64,000 bases of DNA from Pelecanus crispus (GCF_030463565.1 NC_134643.1:2366001-2430000), one strand, 5' to 3'; positions 11,537-25,920 are shown, numbered from the stretch's first letter. Notes: a model not told the origin generated them from the sequence alone. Numbers and translations: made by a program.

Positions 11537-13676
11537 GGTCAATCTCCAGCTCAGTGTTGGGGCTGTTGAGATGAGACCCATTTAGGCCATAACCTGTTTG
11601 TGTGATGGGCCACCTTTCCCCAAGGATCCAGTCTCAGGCCACATGGTAGTTTCATGTTACGTTGTTGAGCAGCAGATGGGTGTGATGTGAACACCTGGAG
11701 CTGAACGGTGCTGTATGTTGTTACGAAACCCTAGAGCCAAACAGCCTCCATCAAAAGGATAGGGCAGGGGTGAAGAATGAAATTGGTTCTTTAATTGTCA
11801 AAAAAAAAGGTGGGGGCGGGGAATATCAAACCCAAGCCAAATGCAAATCATAAAAATAAACTACGTTGAAGCATATTTGGTAGATTTCCAAGAGAGTCTT
11901 CTCAGCTACTCAAGCAATCAGCAATATTTTAAAGCAATCAAGTGAGAGTAAGGGAAGGCAAACAAAGGGGATCATTCATGTGCAATCGTCACTTGCCTTA
12001 ATGCCAACCTTCCTGGAGAGGAAAGACTTTCCATTTTCTAAAGTTCAGGCTTAATATTTAGCAAAATGTCTTGGCACCCACACATAATTCATCAGATAAA
12101 AGCTGGGAAAGGTTCAGCAGTATTTTCTGATCCCCAACCACCTCTGCCTTGAAAAACCTATAGAAAGGAAACCAGCCCTTGTTTCTCATGCCCTTGTCCT
12201 TTGTTAGCCTGAGGCCTAGAAAGTAGCGACAGGGCCAGTGCAGACACAGCAGTGCCCTCATGGTGCTGAGAGCCTGGACATGGTCCCTGGAGGCAAACAA
12301 GAGCTTGAATAAAGATGTTATGTGAGGTCTCATTCAGACCAGTTGTGCCTTGAGGACTTACAGTGCCCAGGATGTTTCTTATCACTCCCACTTCAAGATA
12401 AATGCTCTCATTTGATAAACCCAGCCCCAAAATCACCGGAGTAGCTTTTTCTCTTGACCAAAATTAGCTTCCCAGTTGTTTTCCTTGCTGAGCTTTCCCA
12501 CTTTGCCACCACCCCTTGCAGATCTCCCCTCCATTCCTCCATTCCTGTTTAACTGCCACTTTGCTCTCCTTGCATGACGGTCCTTAACATCTTCATTTCT
12601 TTGGCCTCTCCCTCCCCTTCTCTAACTGCCTTTCCCCAGGTTCCTAGGACACCTCAAAATCTCCATCCAACCGCATGGTTCTCCAGAAAGGCCCATCATA
12701 TTTTAACCTGATCCCATGTCCATTGAACTCAGCAGAGATAGCTCCCCAGGACAAGGACACTGATGGCATGTCATAGCTCCAAATGAGGAGAAAAACATCT
12801 GCAAACATTGAGACTCATCTCCACTGACTTCACCTGTTTGAGAATCAGGCATGCTGAGCTTGATTCAAATGAAAGCACAGTGGCATCTAATGACACCTGA
12901 GATGCCTTCAGCTATCTGGGACATTGACTTGGTCACTTCTTTCATGGTTCTTTGTACCTCTGCACAGCCAGACTTTTTAAGAAGCATCTGGACAGAAATA
13001 AACCTTTTTCTTATTTCATCCTCAACTCCTCTCTCCAGAACGGCCAACAAAAACTAGGCAAAGAAGAGGGACATAGAAATGGAGAAAATCTGACCTTGCA
13101 GAGAACATGTCTGCTCCTTTCTGGATGAAGCCTTGTGGGATCACCTCCAAAGCATAAGGTGACCCAGGACTTCTGCAAGAGAGGCACTAAATACCCCACA
13201 GACACTCAATACCATCAGCAAAGCTAGCAGGAGGGTTATGGCCCTTTTATAGTGACCATGCCCAGGGTAGCTGCATCTCAGCTCCCATCCTCTTCCACCA
13301 GCACTGGGGAGAGCTGTTACCTTGAACAATTTCCAGCTGCTTTCACCAGTCCTCTTTGTCCCCAGCCTCTCAGAGGAGCTAATATAGGAGTAAATTTTAA
13401 CCCTTTTCAAGCAAAACCAGTCTGGGCAGCAAAAACCTATTATTTCAGCTTAGTAGAAGTGATAGTCTCACTAGCCAGCATAACACAGCCAGCAGAGGCA
13501 GATGTCCACAGCTGAGCAGATGTGGGTGGTGAAGATGGGGCACCTCTACAGATCTTTGACAAATGATGATTGTGGTGGCTTTCCTAAGCCCATGTACTTT
13601 TGCAAATAACCCCAGTGTTAACGCTGGAGTTTGTACCAAGGCTGAAAAAAGTGTATGGAAAGCCTGGGGAGCTGCC

Positions 13677-13728
13677 TGACCTCACTGCAACCACACAGTG
13701 ACCTCATAGTGAGCCCACAGTGACCTCA
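13677..13728. repeat. 22-bp tandem repeat with TGACCTCA units
   Basis: TGACCTCA occurs at 13677, 13699 and 13721, spaced exactly 22 bp, with CCACACAG/CCCACAG ending each unit. TGACCT is the complement of the AGGTCA nuclear-receptor half-site. Confidence 0.75.
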
Positions 13729-14705
13729 CCAGGAGACGACACTGCATGCACCCTGTCCCACAACGCCCTGCAGATTCTGAGAGCCACAGGCAGGGGCTCA
13801 AGGGCAAAAAATATGAGATAGGGGTTAGACTGACTGTCGGTGTGGGGTGAAGGGGTTGCTGGGTGGAGAGGAAGGAAAGCACCAGCTCCTCTCCATGCCC
13901 ATCTTCTACTGGGTCATGACAGCCATGGATTTTGCAGCCAGTCTGGCGCCTGCTCCACTGGTACACAGCATGGGGATGGAGGGAAAGCGCTAGGAAAACA
14001 GCAGAGCCTACCTTTACCTCCCTGCCCTGTCTCAGCTTGGGCAAACCATCTCATTTTGCTGCACCTTGATTTCTCCAGGGGTGGAACAAAGATGATTTAG
14101 CCTCCTTTGGACGCACACCAAGGTCTCTTAATGAAAAACACAGGTGTGAAACATGGAGCATTGCTCAGAGAGAACAAAATACACACACATACAGCTGTAA
14201 ATGGGATTACATGAAGTGGGTCATCCTGACCACTGCAGTTTTAACTGGTTCTCCCTGCAGACACGTTTCACCCTTTCATTTATTTATTACCGTGCTAAGA
14301 TTTGCTCATTTTGCAAAGAAAAATGCCAGTAGCAACATGAAAGATTGAACCAGTACCCAGGGAGAAAAAAGCAGCCCCCCCTTAAAGCAGCAATGTGGTT
14401 TTAGAGGAGAAAGGGATTGTTTCAATTCTTTGGAAAAGTAATTAAAGAACAAGAAGATATGACCAAACCTACTTCCCTGCACAGTTGGCAGCAATGAGCC
14501 GCATTTGATCTCCAGCGTGAAACCAAGTGCAGCCACTCACCATGGGATATCAGGGCAAGTGTGCACAGACAGATTAGTTAAAGGAGACAGAGGTTTGGAA
14601 TGTGACACCGGTACTTATCAAAGCGTGACCCTCATTCTGTGCCCTGTACAGGATATATTGCAAACAACTTTAAATGTTCCCACTCGGTATTATTCATCAA
14701 CTGGG

Positions 14706-14725
14706 AAAAAAAAAAAAAAAAAAAA
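14706..14725. repeat. Poly-A run (20 nt)
   Basis: Twenty A bases are followed by GAAAAAGAAAAATC. There is no AATAAA upstream and no target duplication, so it looks like a simple repeat and not a retrocopy tail. Confidence 0.85.
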
Positions 14726-14981
14726 GAAAAAGAAAAATCATGCAAATGATCTCCTTTTGACCATTAGTACCTTTTAGGTTTTCTAAATTTAGGATGACAT
14801 AAATCTCACAGGAAAAGTGTTTTTTCTTTTTAAAAACCAGAAATAGCTGTTACAGTACTTCACTGGGGATCTTTAAACATGCGTGTCCAGGAAAATAAAG
14901 GCAAATCTGTATCACACCATGCAGAACCGGAGGGCAAATCTCCTGGTAGCTCTGAACCAGTGGATATATCACAGTGTAGCA

Positions 14982-15020
14982 TCCAGAAACACTGACTCCA
15001 GAAACACTGACTCCAGAAAC
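14982..15020. repeat. 15-bp tandem repeat
   Basis: The unit TCCAGAAACACTGAC is repeated twice, followed by a partial third copy (TCCAGAAAC). Confidence 0.9.
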
Positions 15021-17904
15021 AGGAGCAGCACATCTGCATCACTAATTGCCAGGTTGGGATATGTTGCTGCCAGTCCCAGACCTAACTGGGGATACTGGTG
15101 TAGAGCTGCATTGCAATTCAGAGATACGGTCCCAGTAGGCATGGTGGGCAGGTGGCAAAAATATTGCCAGGGATGAAAAAGTGACCTCATTTTGGTAACT
15201 GAGCACAGAAGCAGACTGAGCTCCAAATCTCCAAGCCAACAGTCATGCCCTCTTCTCTCCACCATGCAATGCTTTTTAGACCAAGAGGTCCTGGCCTCAG
15301 TCCTGGTGCATGCTCCCAGTGGAGTCCTCCTAGCAAAGATGGCCCCTATGGGAAGCAAAATGCCAAAAAAAAGAAGTTCAAGAAAAATTATGCTCTTGAG
15401 ACAGCTATGCATCGTGGTTGCAGAAACCATTGATGCTGCCAGACTGTGGCAGTGAGGTCTGGACTCATCCCATTTCAATGAGGAGTCCAGTTCAGGAGCC
15501 TAGTTGCTGCCAGGACTGCTGTTCAGTTTGGGCAACTCCATCATGGGAGCAGGACAAATCTGGGCAAAATTCTGCTGTTAAAAAAAATGTAACTCTGGCT
15601 GGAGAAAAAATCAGAAAAGTTGAAATATTTAAAGTTTTATCCACGTGATACATTTCCACTTGCCATTTCAAAGCACACTTTTGAGTCCAGGACAGGGAAA
15701 TCTATCATTTGTAGATGTTCCCATCCTGAAACCAACAGTATACCAGTCCCCAAAAACATCCTCCAGCAGCACAGCAACACCCAGCAGAGAAGCTGTTAAT
15801 ACAGCACTATTTGCAAGTGGTACCTTTGCCCCGTGCTGTTGTACAAAGGTCTTCCTTGCAGAGTTAAGGAACTGAGGCTGATTACTTTCCCACTCAGGTT
15901 GGAGATTAAGACCATTTTCCCATCTCTTCTGAAAGCTGTTTTCTCAGGCTGCTTTGCTCTATGAGCTCATTTCAGTCTGGCACGCAGAGCCAGATAGTAT
16001 TACGCTCCAGGAACGGATATGATTTGCAATTCAGTGCATTAGGGACCACGGTAATTGCAGAGCAGGGTGACCCTTTGCTTACAATTCAGCAGCAATTTTG
16101 CCTGTCCTGCTTTTGTAATAGAATGAAGTCACGTGTAGCCGTTTATTTCAGGCCATTTACAGTTAGTCAAAAATGTTGTTCAAAATTTGCCTCTTCCCTT
16201 TTTACCATTTACTAAATAAAAGAGGAAATAAACCAAAAAAAAGCCTTCAAAGAACTCAACTGTGGTTAAGCCTGTAAGTACCTATAAGTTAAGCCTAGAA
16301 GTACCAGCCAGACAATGAAGTGCAGAGACCCAGCCAAAAACTTCCCCTTGACTCTGCCCACGTTTATGCAAGCACTGCAATATTATCTGCTTTAAATATG
16401 CAGAAATGTTATGTATTTTAAGCAAAATAACATCAAATAGATATATGTTGTACAGATGGGGAGATTAAAGGCTTAGCTCCATGAGCAAATTACCGTGGTT
16501 TAACAAAACACGATGTACAAGCAGAGAGGAAGCCTTTCAGTAAGAAAATGCTCCTAGGCCAGTGAACATGCAGGGGAAAAAATGTTATTTTTTAGGCAGA
16601 GAGGAAGAGGTACAAGCTTATCTGCTTTAAATAGTACTGGCCATGGGCAGTGCAGGATCATGCACACAGGAATACCCACACGGTTATTTAGGCTTGGCTG
16701 ATGCCCAACAATTTGCTAAGACACAGGGGGTTTAGTGCCTTTGCCTAAAAACAGGCGTTTAGTGCCGTAAGAGGTGCCACCAGGCAGCTGAGATGTGTAC
16801 ATGGCTTGCAGTTATGTCTCAGGAATTAGGGCAGATGTCCGCCCTCCTGCAGAGCCTTTTGGAGGCCCAGAGAGATAATCCAGAATCTGAAAATACAGTA
16901 AATATTTACATGTTCAGGCCACTGAAACCATCCCCATATCTGACCCCTGCGGTGCTGGGATTGCTGACAGCTAATCTTCCAGTCTGGCATGTCCTACATG
17001 ACCGCCACAGGATGCATCACAGGCGTCTGTCACGTTGCTGTGGGCACTATTTCTCTTTAAGTCATTCAAATAAAAAACAAGAAGCCCATACCATTGGCTC
17101 TTGAATGTTAATGACCAAGCAGCAGCCACAAGGACTGTCCCCGCAGATGCTGCGACACACGAGAGCTCCGGCAGAAAGCAGCAAGGCAGCAGTGGCCCAC
17201 TGGTGCCCCCAAACGTGTACGTGTGTGATGCAGGAGCAGTGTCCACAGCCTCTTTACCTAGTGGTATCCCACCCTGTTCCTTGGGAGGATTTCAACTTTT
17301 GAGCCATTTCAAAATTTCCACACCTGCAAACCAGAGTTTCCCAAAAGAAATGCATACAGAACCCAGCTTGAAACATTTCAGTTTTTCTTAAAGAAGAACA
17401 TCATCCAGGAAATTCTCCTATCTGATAAAATACTTCAAACTTGAGTCATTTTTAAGCAAATAAATGAAAATGATCCTTTCAGAAAGCAGCCACACAGCGC
17501 ACTCTCAATTTTCCCTTTGCAGCATCTAAACTCCTGAGCCTAATGCTCGGAGGTGTTACAGATCCACTTTCATTTCTAAAAAAGCATCATTTTAAAGATA
17601 ACATCATCATCTCTGGTGGCCTGAGTTACAATTTGGGATGCCTGGGAGCTGGTAAGAGACGGAGTTATAGGGCAGAGAAGGACGGCTCTCACCCAGGGCA
17701 CTGGATGTGCTGGGGGTCCTGCTAGACTCCATTAGCACAAGTTGCCCAAGGAGTTGGTGGGAGAGGAGACAGACAAGCAGCTCATCTTCTGTATGGGGCC
17801 CTGCGAGCTCAGTGCTTGCTCTGATAGGCAATATGGCACAGCCGAAGGACTGGTCAGATGTCACTGAACCGTAAAAATCACAGGTCAGCTTGGGAAAGGA
17901 GCCC

Positions 17905-18200
17905 CAGAGGACCGACTGTCTGACCCCTTCTCCAAGCTGAACAGACCCAAATCTCCAAGCACGTCCTCGTACATCATGCTCTCCAGCCCCCAACCATCTC
18001 AGTGGCCTCCACTGGGCTCACTCCAGTATATCAATAACCTTCCTGCACCGGGGAGCCTGAAACTGGACATTGCACTCCAAATGCCATCTCACAAGTGCCA
18101 GAGGGAAGGATCAGATCCCTGGCCCTGCTGGCTTCCCTCTTTACTAATGCAGCCCAATATGCAACTAGCCTTATTTGCTTCAAGGACACCCTGCTAAGCA
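17905..18200 (-). mobile_element. Old CR1 LINE fragment
   Basis: On the + strand the order AAGCTGAACAGACCC, CTCTCCAGCCCCC, GGCCTCCACTGGGCTCACTCC, GGGGAGCCTGAAACTGGACA and AATGCAGCCCAATATGC follows the complement of a CR1 ORF2 3' region. Divergence is clearly higher than in the other copies and no tail is preserved. Confidence 0.75.
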
Positions 18201-21200
18201 CAGCATCCACCCCTACTTGCTCATTTTGTGGGGTGGGGTTTTTTTTAACCTTATAATGTGTATTTCTTGTAAAGGAGGTATGTGCTGGTGTGTTATATCT
18301 CAGCCCAGGGCTCCCCATTCACAGAGATCACATTTTAGATCAGCTCCTTCCCCCTCGAGCAGCAGATGCTGCCTGTACTTGACAATCTTTCCATCCATAC
18401 CTGTCCCACGCCAGCTTAAAATTACAGCTTTGAAACTCAATTTGGAGATGCAGGGAAAAACAGAGGAGCTCCTGGGCTTTTTTATATTTAATGTTGCTCA
18501 GCAAGTCCATTTATCTTCCTTGTCAAACCGCACATTTCACCAGCATGCAAACCCTGCCATTCCTACACCCAAAAGGAAAGTATTAAACACCTGATCACTC
18601 CAAGACCTCCGAGCTTCCTTGTGTTCTCAGACATATGGATGGAAGCGGTGGGAAGCATTATACATGTCTTCACATATACCCTGGAGAAGGGCTGGAAAGT
18701 GACTCACCAAGAAGCCAGTCCCTATGGAATGGGGAGGGCAGCTGTGTTTGCCCTCAAATTCATGCAATGAATCCATACTCAACCCAGCACCCGCAGCCTG
18801 GTGCATCCTGATTGCAACCAACAGATGTTAAGGTTTCACCAGCTGAGGGTATGGTCCCCACTGGAAGCATCTGAGCACACCTCCCCCAGCAGCAACTTAC
18901 ACCAGGTTCAACTGCTCATGTCCCACTTTGCTCATCGTCAACACCAAAAAGTCTACCACTCCTCTGCCAAGTTTCATGGTAACCCCTGCCCAGAGCTCTG
19001 CTTTTGAGGGAGAGAGGGCTGGAGGCACCAGATGTTTGAAATCACAGCCCACCCCACCTCAGAGCAATGCACCACGTCTTCCGGTCCACAGCAAAGCTGC
19101 ACAGCAAGGGAGGTGAGTGAAAATGATGGCTGAAAGTAGAAGAATGAAACCCAGCAAAAAATGTAAGGTTCAACATTTTAATATCTCACATCTTCCCCGT
19201 GCATTGTTTGGAGCACATGAACCAAATCAACCACTTCCAGCCTGTGCCAGGTCACAGGCTAGCTGAGATGTTTTCAACAGGCAGTGATCAAAACACAGCC
19301 TGTACATACTTTCTTCTTGTAACCTTTCTGCTTGGCTCAGCCTATTAAAGCAACTGTAGCGTGGCTCTGGGGGCTGCCAAGGGGTTATGAAATATCTCCT
19401 CCCTGGACTTCCAGTTCATCTCTGCTCAAAACTGAAATCCATTGGCACCTATCAGGTATTTGATGCTCCATGCAAGGGGAATCCAGTAGCTAAGATAATC
19501 ACCTGCACATAGGTGATGGACCAAGGAGGAATGGTCCCCCAATCTGATAGGAGGGCCACTCAAAGGGAAAGAGAGCTCACCCTGCCATTCCCTCTAAATG
19601 CTGTCTGGAGCCAGGTGGCTGTGCAGCACCTTGTGAAGAGACAAAAGTGTTATCATGTCAGTAGAGTGTGTGCTGGGTCAAAGCAGACCTTTGTGAAACA
19701 TCAGTGACTCTGACGGATTGTCACCTCTGGATCCAGGCTAACACCACACAGCACAGATTTTATTCTGTCTAAAACACAGCATTTGGGGGGTTGTGGGTAG
19801 GCTTCACACGCAAACTTTCTCTCCTTAGAGCATATCAGGTTCATCAGTTACCCAGCTAAAGAAACTTTCTTCTCAGTGCCAGACCTACGGGGTGCCAGAC
19901 TTGCCCTACACAGATACAAAGGGCCACACCTTTGGGCACTGATGTTCCCCTGCCTGGTATTCCATGGTACCAACCCAGCAAGCACTGACCACCAAGAATG
20001 ACCAAAGCAGATCCTTAGAGCCATATATGAAGTATCTGGAAACGGCTTCTGCCTTCAAACTAGTGTCACCACAAGCACACCTTTTGCTGGAAAGGTAAGA
20101 AATGACAAGTGTGAAGGGCCACTGGCCTGAATGGGCCTCCAGAGAATTACCTGGAGTGACAATTTGGAGCATCTCTTGGTGCTGCTGAGTTTACTGTTGG
20201 GAAGAAGAGGACATTTAACTCTTGTGATGTTAAGCCAGACCTCCAGATTGGCACACAGCTCTCTCTGGAGTACCCACATGCTGCCTGGAAGCCATCAGGA
20301 TGCTCTACAGCTCCTATCCCAGCATGATCCCCCTCTTCCCACAGGCAATCTTGCATTTCCCTCCCCATCCCAGCCTTGCTGTCTCAACCTCTGCCCTTCT
20401 CATGCAGTGTCACCTGGAGCTGAAGGGACCATCCCTTTGCTTTCTGTTAAAGACACCTGCAAAGACATCTTCATGTGTCTCATCCATCCCTTCCTGCTGT
20501 AAAGGGCTCCAAGTCTTTCCTCAGTACCACAATCTTTGAAAACAGTCTCAGCATGATTTGCCTGTGGGAACAAAGCAAATATGGTCAGTCTGTCTATACA
20601 TCTATATCTTTGGGCTTTTGCCACCTTCCCTACAAAATTCCAAGGCAAATTTCACAGTAATCAACAGCCTGCCTGTAAGTGTCTCAGCCCAAACATCTCA
20701 CCTACAGGAAAAATCAGCATGTAGCTCCCAAAGAAACCAGACAGAAGGGAAAACCCAACAGTGAAGGCAATATCACTTGGGACACCATGGAGGGGAAATA
20801 CCCCTTATTAAGTTCCAGATGAATTAGGAACTACTTGTTCAGTTAAATCCCACAATGTGGAAAGCACATGTGCCTATGCTGGCTGGAGAAAACGCCTTGA
20901 GATTAAAATAAAAAAAATCTTTTAAACAAGAGGTTACTAAATAAATGAAATTAAGCCCAATCAAAAGAAGCAGAGGCCTCCCCCATGCCTACCCCTTGGA
21001 AATAATACAGAACACATTTCACTGACTGTAGCTGAATGCTCTGCAGGAGGTACAGGGAAATACCCTGCCGGGATATATTGCCTTGCCATCAGGATACCAC
21101 AGCAAGATGGGACTGGGAAAGCTGGGCTGGAGTCTCTGTTGTACTGGTCACACATCCCATTTCAATTACTGGCACGATTTGGTAGCCCCGTTCACTCTCA

Positions 21201-23933
21201 CGTCAAGCAATCAGACACACAGCAGATGTTAGAAATTAGAAACACAGCAGTGAAGAGGTGGTAAATCCCAAGACTACACAGGGACAGCTATTCAGGGAGC
21301 ATAACACGATGTTTCCTCACGTGATGGCAGCATTTTGTGCTTCCTGGTGTTGTGCTCTGTTAGGGACATCTAATCGAAAGCAGTTGGGCTGTTTTCACCA
21401 GATGAGGATGTAGTTATGGTATGCACCTACTCTGTTCATCCAGCCTTTAGCAAGGCAAGGAGGACACACTTGGTAGAAGCAGAAGTAAGACCCTTTCTAA
21501 CTCAGATACAAATGCTTGTCTCAATCTTGCAAGACGCCTCAAGTCTAGAAAGTCACTGTCTTTCAATTCCCAGCAGTCACCATCCACAAAGCTCCATGGG
21601 TCTTAAAAATGATAGCAACTGGCAGATCAGAAGAGTAGGGGGTAAAATACGCAGTAGGTCATGGCTTGCCTGGGAAGTACTTTCATGAGTTTATTAAAAA
21701 CAAAGAAACAACTTCTAAACATCTCCAGCCAGATATGGACCAATTACCAAGATCACCAAATTAGCCCCAAATTTTAGTAAGAGCTCTGACTGTTTGGCCT
21801 TTTCCATCAAGATGTCAAAATGAATGGTGGCTGAAGGAAACCCTGTTTCTAACATGAGCAGATGTTGAAATGAATGTAGCATGCCTGGTCACTCAAAAAT
21901 GGACCTGTCAGCTTAAAATTAACTATCAGCAGTCCAAGCCTGGAAGGCAGCAGGATACACTGCCAAGTTGCCTCACACACAAGCCATGTGTAATTTGATC
22001 ATATTTTTCATTATTTAGAGCAGACTTTTTAAAAATCCTGTGTCTCAGCTGAATTTTAAGTTCGTTCCAGAAGTTTATGCAATTTTGAGAACAGGCATAG
22101 AAGAAATGAGCATCTTTTTCACCTGAAGCGGGGCAGGGAACAGAACCCTCCACCCTTCAGAGGTGTTGCGTCAGGAGTCACAGGGCTAAATACAACCCCA
22201 CAAATTGGTAATTAGCATGCTTGCAATTAGTATCCTTGGTGTCATGGACAATACCCACTGAACTTTACTCAGTCACAGATTTACCTGGAAAGCCCTGGAG
22301 CGGGCTTTACCCCAACCACTACTGATGGCCAGCATGGCAAACACATCATGTGACACAGTCACGCCACTGTCCAGCTGTCCTGTCCCCGCTCCCTCTGGGC
22401 TTTTACTGACCACAGGCTTATGTCACTGCAAGAAGCATCAAGTCCCTTCCACTAAAGCTGGCTAGGGTGGGTTAGGCTGGGCTAAACCACCCAGGAATCG
22501 TCAGTACGGCATCCTGCTTGGAGACATCTAGCTTGGTGGCAATGACAAGAAAGCGGGATAAAACACTACACTTTTGGGCTATGGAGCATCATTTCCAGAC
22601 CATTAGGAGTTTTGGTGCTAACATCCTTTGCAGGCTAAGAGCTAACGAAGGATTTGCTTTCCATAGTGTAACAAAGGCAGATTTCATGTCTTCAGCAGGA
22701 AGCTCCTTGCTCTTGTAGTGGGAGTGTTCAAGAGCTGCGGGGCAGCGGTTTCCACATGGGGTTGTGAGACTGGAAGCACAAATGGATGTGGGATTGCAAA
22801 CCTAGAAGTGGGATCACAGAGGGAAAAGGGTGGGCAGCAGGAACGTACAAGGGCCTTGCAGGAGTAAGCGAGTGTACAGGGCAGTGCTGTGCATTTGAAG
22901 TCCCTGTATTCTAGAAAGCAAGCAAAGGCCTACCTAAAAATCATCACCATCATTTTTTTCTCCGATAAGAGTACCTAGAATTTACAAGGCAAGAAAAGAA
23001 AAAGCTTTTAGTGCGTCCCAAGAGCAACTCCAATACTCACACCTCTGCAAAGTGAGTGAAGAGGAGCCTTCAGTGCTCAGCCTGCCGAGGTGTAACTAGT
23101 GAAAGGATTCCCGAATGGTTGGACAACCAGGTTGACTAGCTCTGCTCAGTGCTATTCATGTTTTCCAGGAGCAAAAGAGAGCCCCAAAGCACAGCAGATT
23201 CCTGTTATAGCTGCATTACTGGAGATGTCTCTCAGAAGGAGCAAATCCTCACCTTTCACCTGGGCTGGCATTTCTATTTCACACTTGCACATACACACCT
23301 GCAACCCGATGATCCTGTGGAAGCACTTAAAGGTAACAGTAAACTCAAAGTGATGGATCCACAGATAATTTACCTTGGCAAGGAGGGCTACAAGTCAGCT
23401 ATCAAGTGGACTGACAGACGCTGCACTCCCATACGCAGGAGTGAATAGCTTCCCAGGATACTGGCATGTCTACAGCATCAAGAAAATAAATTATTAGGAG
23501 CAAAGGTAGCAGTGCCTTAACATAGAGACTGATGAGGACATGTTCTAAAAGGACCCCAAAGCCCTTCAGCCAAACTAATATTCCCTCCAACCTGCATGTG
23601 GTCAAATGCCACTTTATTCTGGATCATATTGTCAGAATTAAAAGAAGTTGTTGAGAGGAGAAAGAATAAATGGCTTCTTGCCTTCTTGTTTATATTTCTT
23701 GAACAGAGAAAGGGTGTCCTCTGTTATCAACCCTTCCTGGGGTCACTGCATAGCTCTTGGTGTCGCTCTACCATGTGAAGAAGAGGTTGTGGCTGTGCTA
23801 CAGGGAATTAAATGGACAGTAGAGGTGAAAAGAGAGATAAAAGCCATTTATGTCATGAAACAACATCTTGCTGAGACTGCTACTTTGGAAGAGAAAGAAA
23901 TGGGGATAGAATAAAACTGAGTGCCACATATGG
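18201..23933. other. Intergenic stretch, nothing recognised
   Basis: There are no mobile elements, RNA genes or motif-bearing frames. The longest open frame is about 140 codons (18175-18594), starts in ordinary sequence and has no recognisable domain. Confidence 0.6.
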
Positions 23934-24347
23934 AATCATAGAATCATAGAATCGTTTAGGTTGGAAAAAACCTTTAAGATCATCCAGTCTAACCAGTAAC
24001 CTAACACTACAAAGTCCACCAATTAAGGGCAGAGTAGCAATTTCGTGTTTCCTGGCTTGGTGGCTGGATTATTTTTAATGAAAGTAAAAACTAGGAATCA
24101 TTAAGGTTGGAAAGGACCTCTAAGATCATCAGTCCAACCATTAACCCAACACCACCATGTCCCCTAAACCATGTCCCAAAGTGCCACATCTACCAGTTTT
24201 TTGAACACTTCCAGGGATGGTGACTCCACCAGCTCTCTGGGCAGCCTGTTCCGATGCTTGACTACCCTTTCCATGAAGAAATTTTTCCTAATATCCAATC
24301 TAAACTGCCCCTGATGCAGCTTGAGGCCATGATGCAGCTTGAGGCCA
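23934..24347 (-). mobile_element. CR1 LINE with double 3' tail (copy 1 of 4)
   Basis: On the minus strand this contains the end of ORF2 ([20 protein letters not shown]), a first 3' tail ending near 24092, a spacer of about 60 nt (including TTACTTTCATTAAAAATAATC and CCAGCCACCAAGCCAGGAAA), then a second 3' tail and ATTCTATG repeats at 23934-23955. The 5' end carries an 18-bp tandem duplication (24312-24347, unit GATGCAGCTTGAGGCCAT). Confidence 0.9.
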
Positions 24348-25694
24348 TAAAAACTCAACATCAAACATCAAACTCTTCACATGGTCAAGAGCTTGTTTGG
24401 CCACATACCTGGCATGGCTGAAGGGTGGGAGATGGCACCATCTTCCCTGGCCTCCCACCACTCCTTAGTAGACCACAGGCAGACTGGGCATGTCGAATGG
24501 CTCCAGGGCAGACTGGTGCGTTTGCTTGCTCCTCCCCGCAGCTGGGGACCCGGCTTACTTGCCAGCCCCTGTGCTATCACAGCCTTGATGACAGCCACCT
24601 AACACAGCCCTGGTACAGGACCCCAGCTGCAAGCCAGGTGCAGCTCAGAGCTGCACATAGATTGCAGTTCTGAGTTACGTGAATAGAAATAATAACCAGC
24701 AATCATTAAAAATAATTAAAGCCACTTTTATACACAAGATTTTAAGTCTCCACTTCAGATTTTATCTACCCTGTAAGGGTAGATTAGGGTGCAGGATTAG
24801 ATCTAATGCAGGAGGTCCAATTATCCCTACATGTGCATCATACCCAGCACACGTCTCCTGAATCCAAGCTTCCCAAAGAATATTTAGGGCACCTCACAGA
24901 TCTCCTCTTTTTTGCACTTTTCCAAATATGTTTAGCTAAAAGTAGGATTTACCAAACTGAAAATTCATTAGAAAGTCACAGTATAAAACTCCAGCACAGA
25001 GACAACAGCAAGATACAGAGTAGCCCTCACTTTCCCCCTTTGCAATATTTTTTGTGGTAGTCTGAATCGTAATGAGAGTCACATTACCTCATCTCCTCAC
25101 TTTGGACTGTGACCCCCAGTGACTACAATATAGCTCTTCCATTTTCACTTACCTTGTCCATTAGAGAAAAAATGAAAGGGGAGCATCTGAAATTCGGCAA
25201 CCCACGCACCTGTAAAGCATTTCAGACTGCTTCTTCCTCTGAAGCCTCGCCAAAGACTGAGACAGAGCTTGAAAAGGGAAGATGAAAACTCCAGCCTCTC
25301 TGGAGGACACACTGAAAATCCTGCAGACTCTGGGAAAACTAAGATAGCTGAGAGTCAACCCTGCTGACTCTCATTCTGCCAGAGAGCTGCAGCTGGTGCC
25401 AGTGAAATATTTATGCAAAGACAGCAGATGTTGCAAGCAAAGTATGAAGAAAGACATGAGAGCTGCAGTATTAGGTCAGGGCATCCAGTGTAGTGTTTGC
25501 TTCCTACAACAGCCAACATCAGATGGTTAACAAGAGTGTAAGAGCAGGATAAGCACATGGAGACTCGTCCATCTTTCCAGCCTCCAGTGACCTATAGCTT
25601 AGGCACCTTCTGAGGGACAGACTGCATCTTGCAAATGTCCTCGCACTCAGTACCCTGTAAGAACTTTTCTTTTATGAAACTTCTTACTTGGGAA

Positions 25695-25920
25695 ACCATT
25701 TAAATTTTTAGCACTCCCAATGTCCCAATGAGTTCCACAGGTTTACTACATGCTGCATAAAAATGTTATGTCCTTTCACTAGTTTTCAACTTCCATCCCG
25801 CTTGTTTCCTTCGTTGCCACTCTTGTATAAGAAGAAACACTAAAAGTTTTTAAAATCTGGGAGAAACATTGACTATTTCTTCCATATCCCTGCTGCCATC
25901 TCTAAGGTTTAGGAACATTT
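25695..25920 (-). mobile_element. Possible ancient CR1/L3-type 3' fragment
   Basis: GAGTTCCACAGGTTTACTAC, an ATGTCCTTTCACTAG stretch and TTGCCACTCTTGTATAAGAA follow the layout of old CR1/L3-like elements shared by turtles, crocodiles and birds (from memory). It is highly diverged. Confidence 0.4.

Larger units (their letters stand above)
11537..17904. other. Intergenic stretch, no gene recognised
   Basis: Only short tandem repeats (13677, 14982) and the poly-A at 14706 stand out. 15960-16230 is an AT-rich block free of repeats that could be regulatory, but nothing specific supports this. Confidence 0.6.

Noticed and set aside
14600-14725. Processed pseudogene ending in the A20 tract
   Set aside because: There is no AATAAA, no target duplication and no recognisable parent coding sequence.
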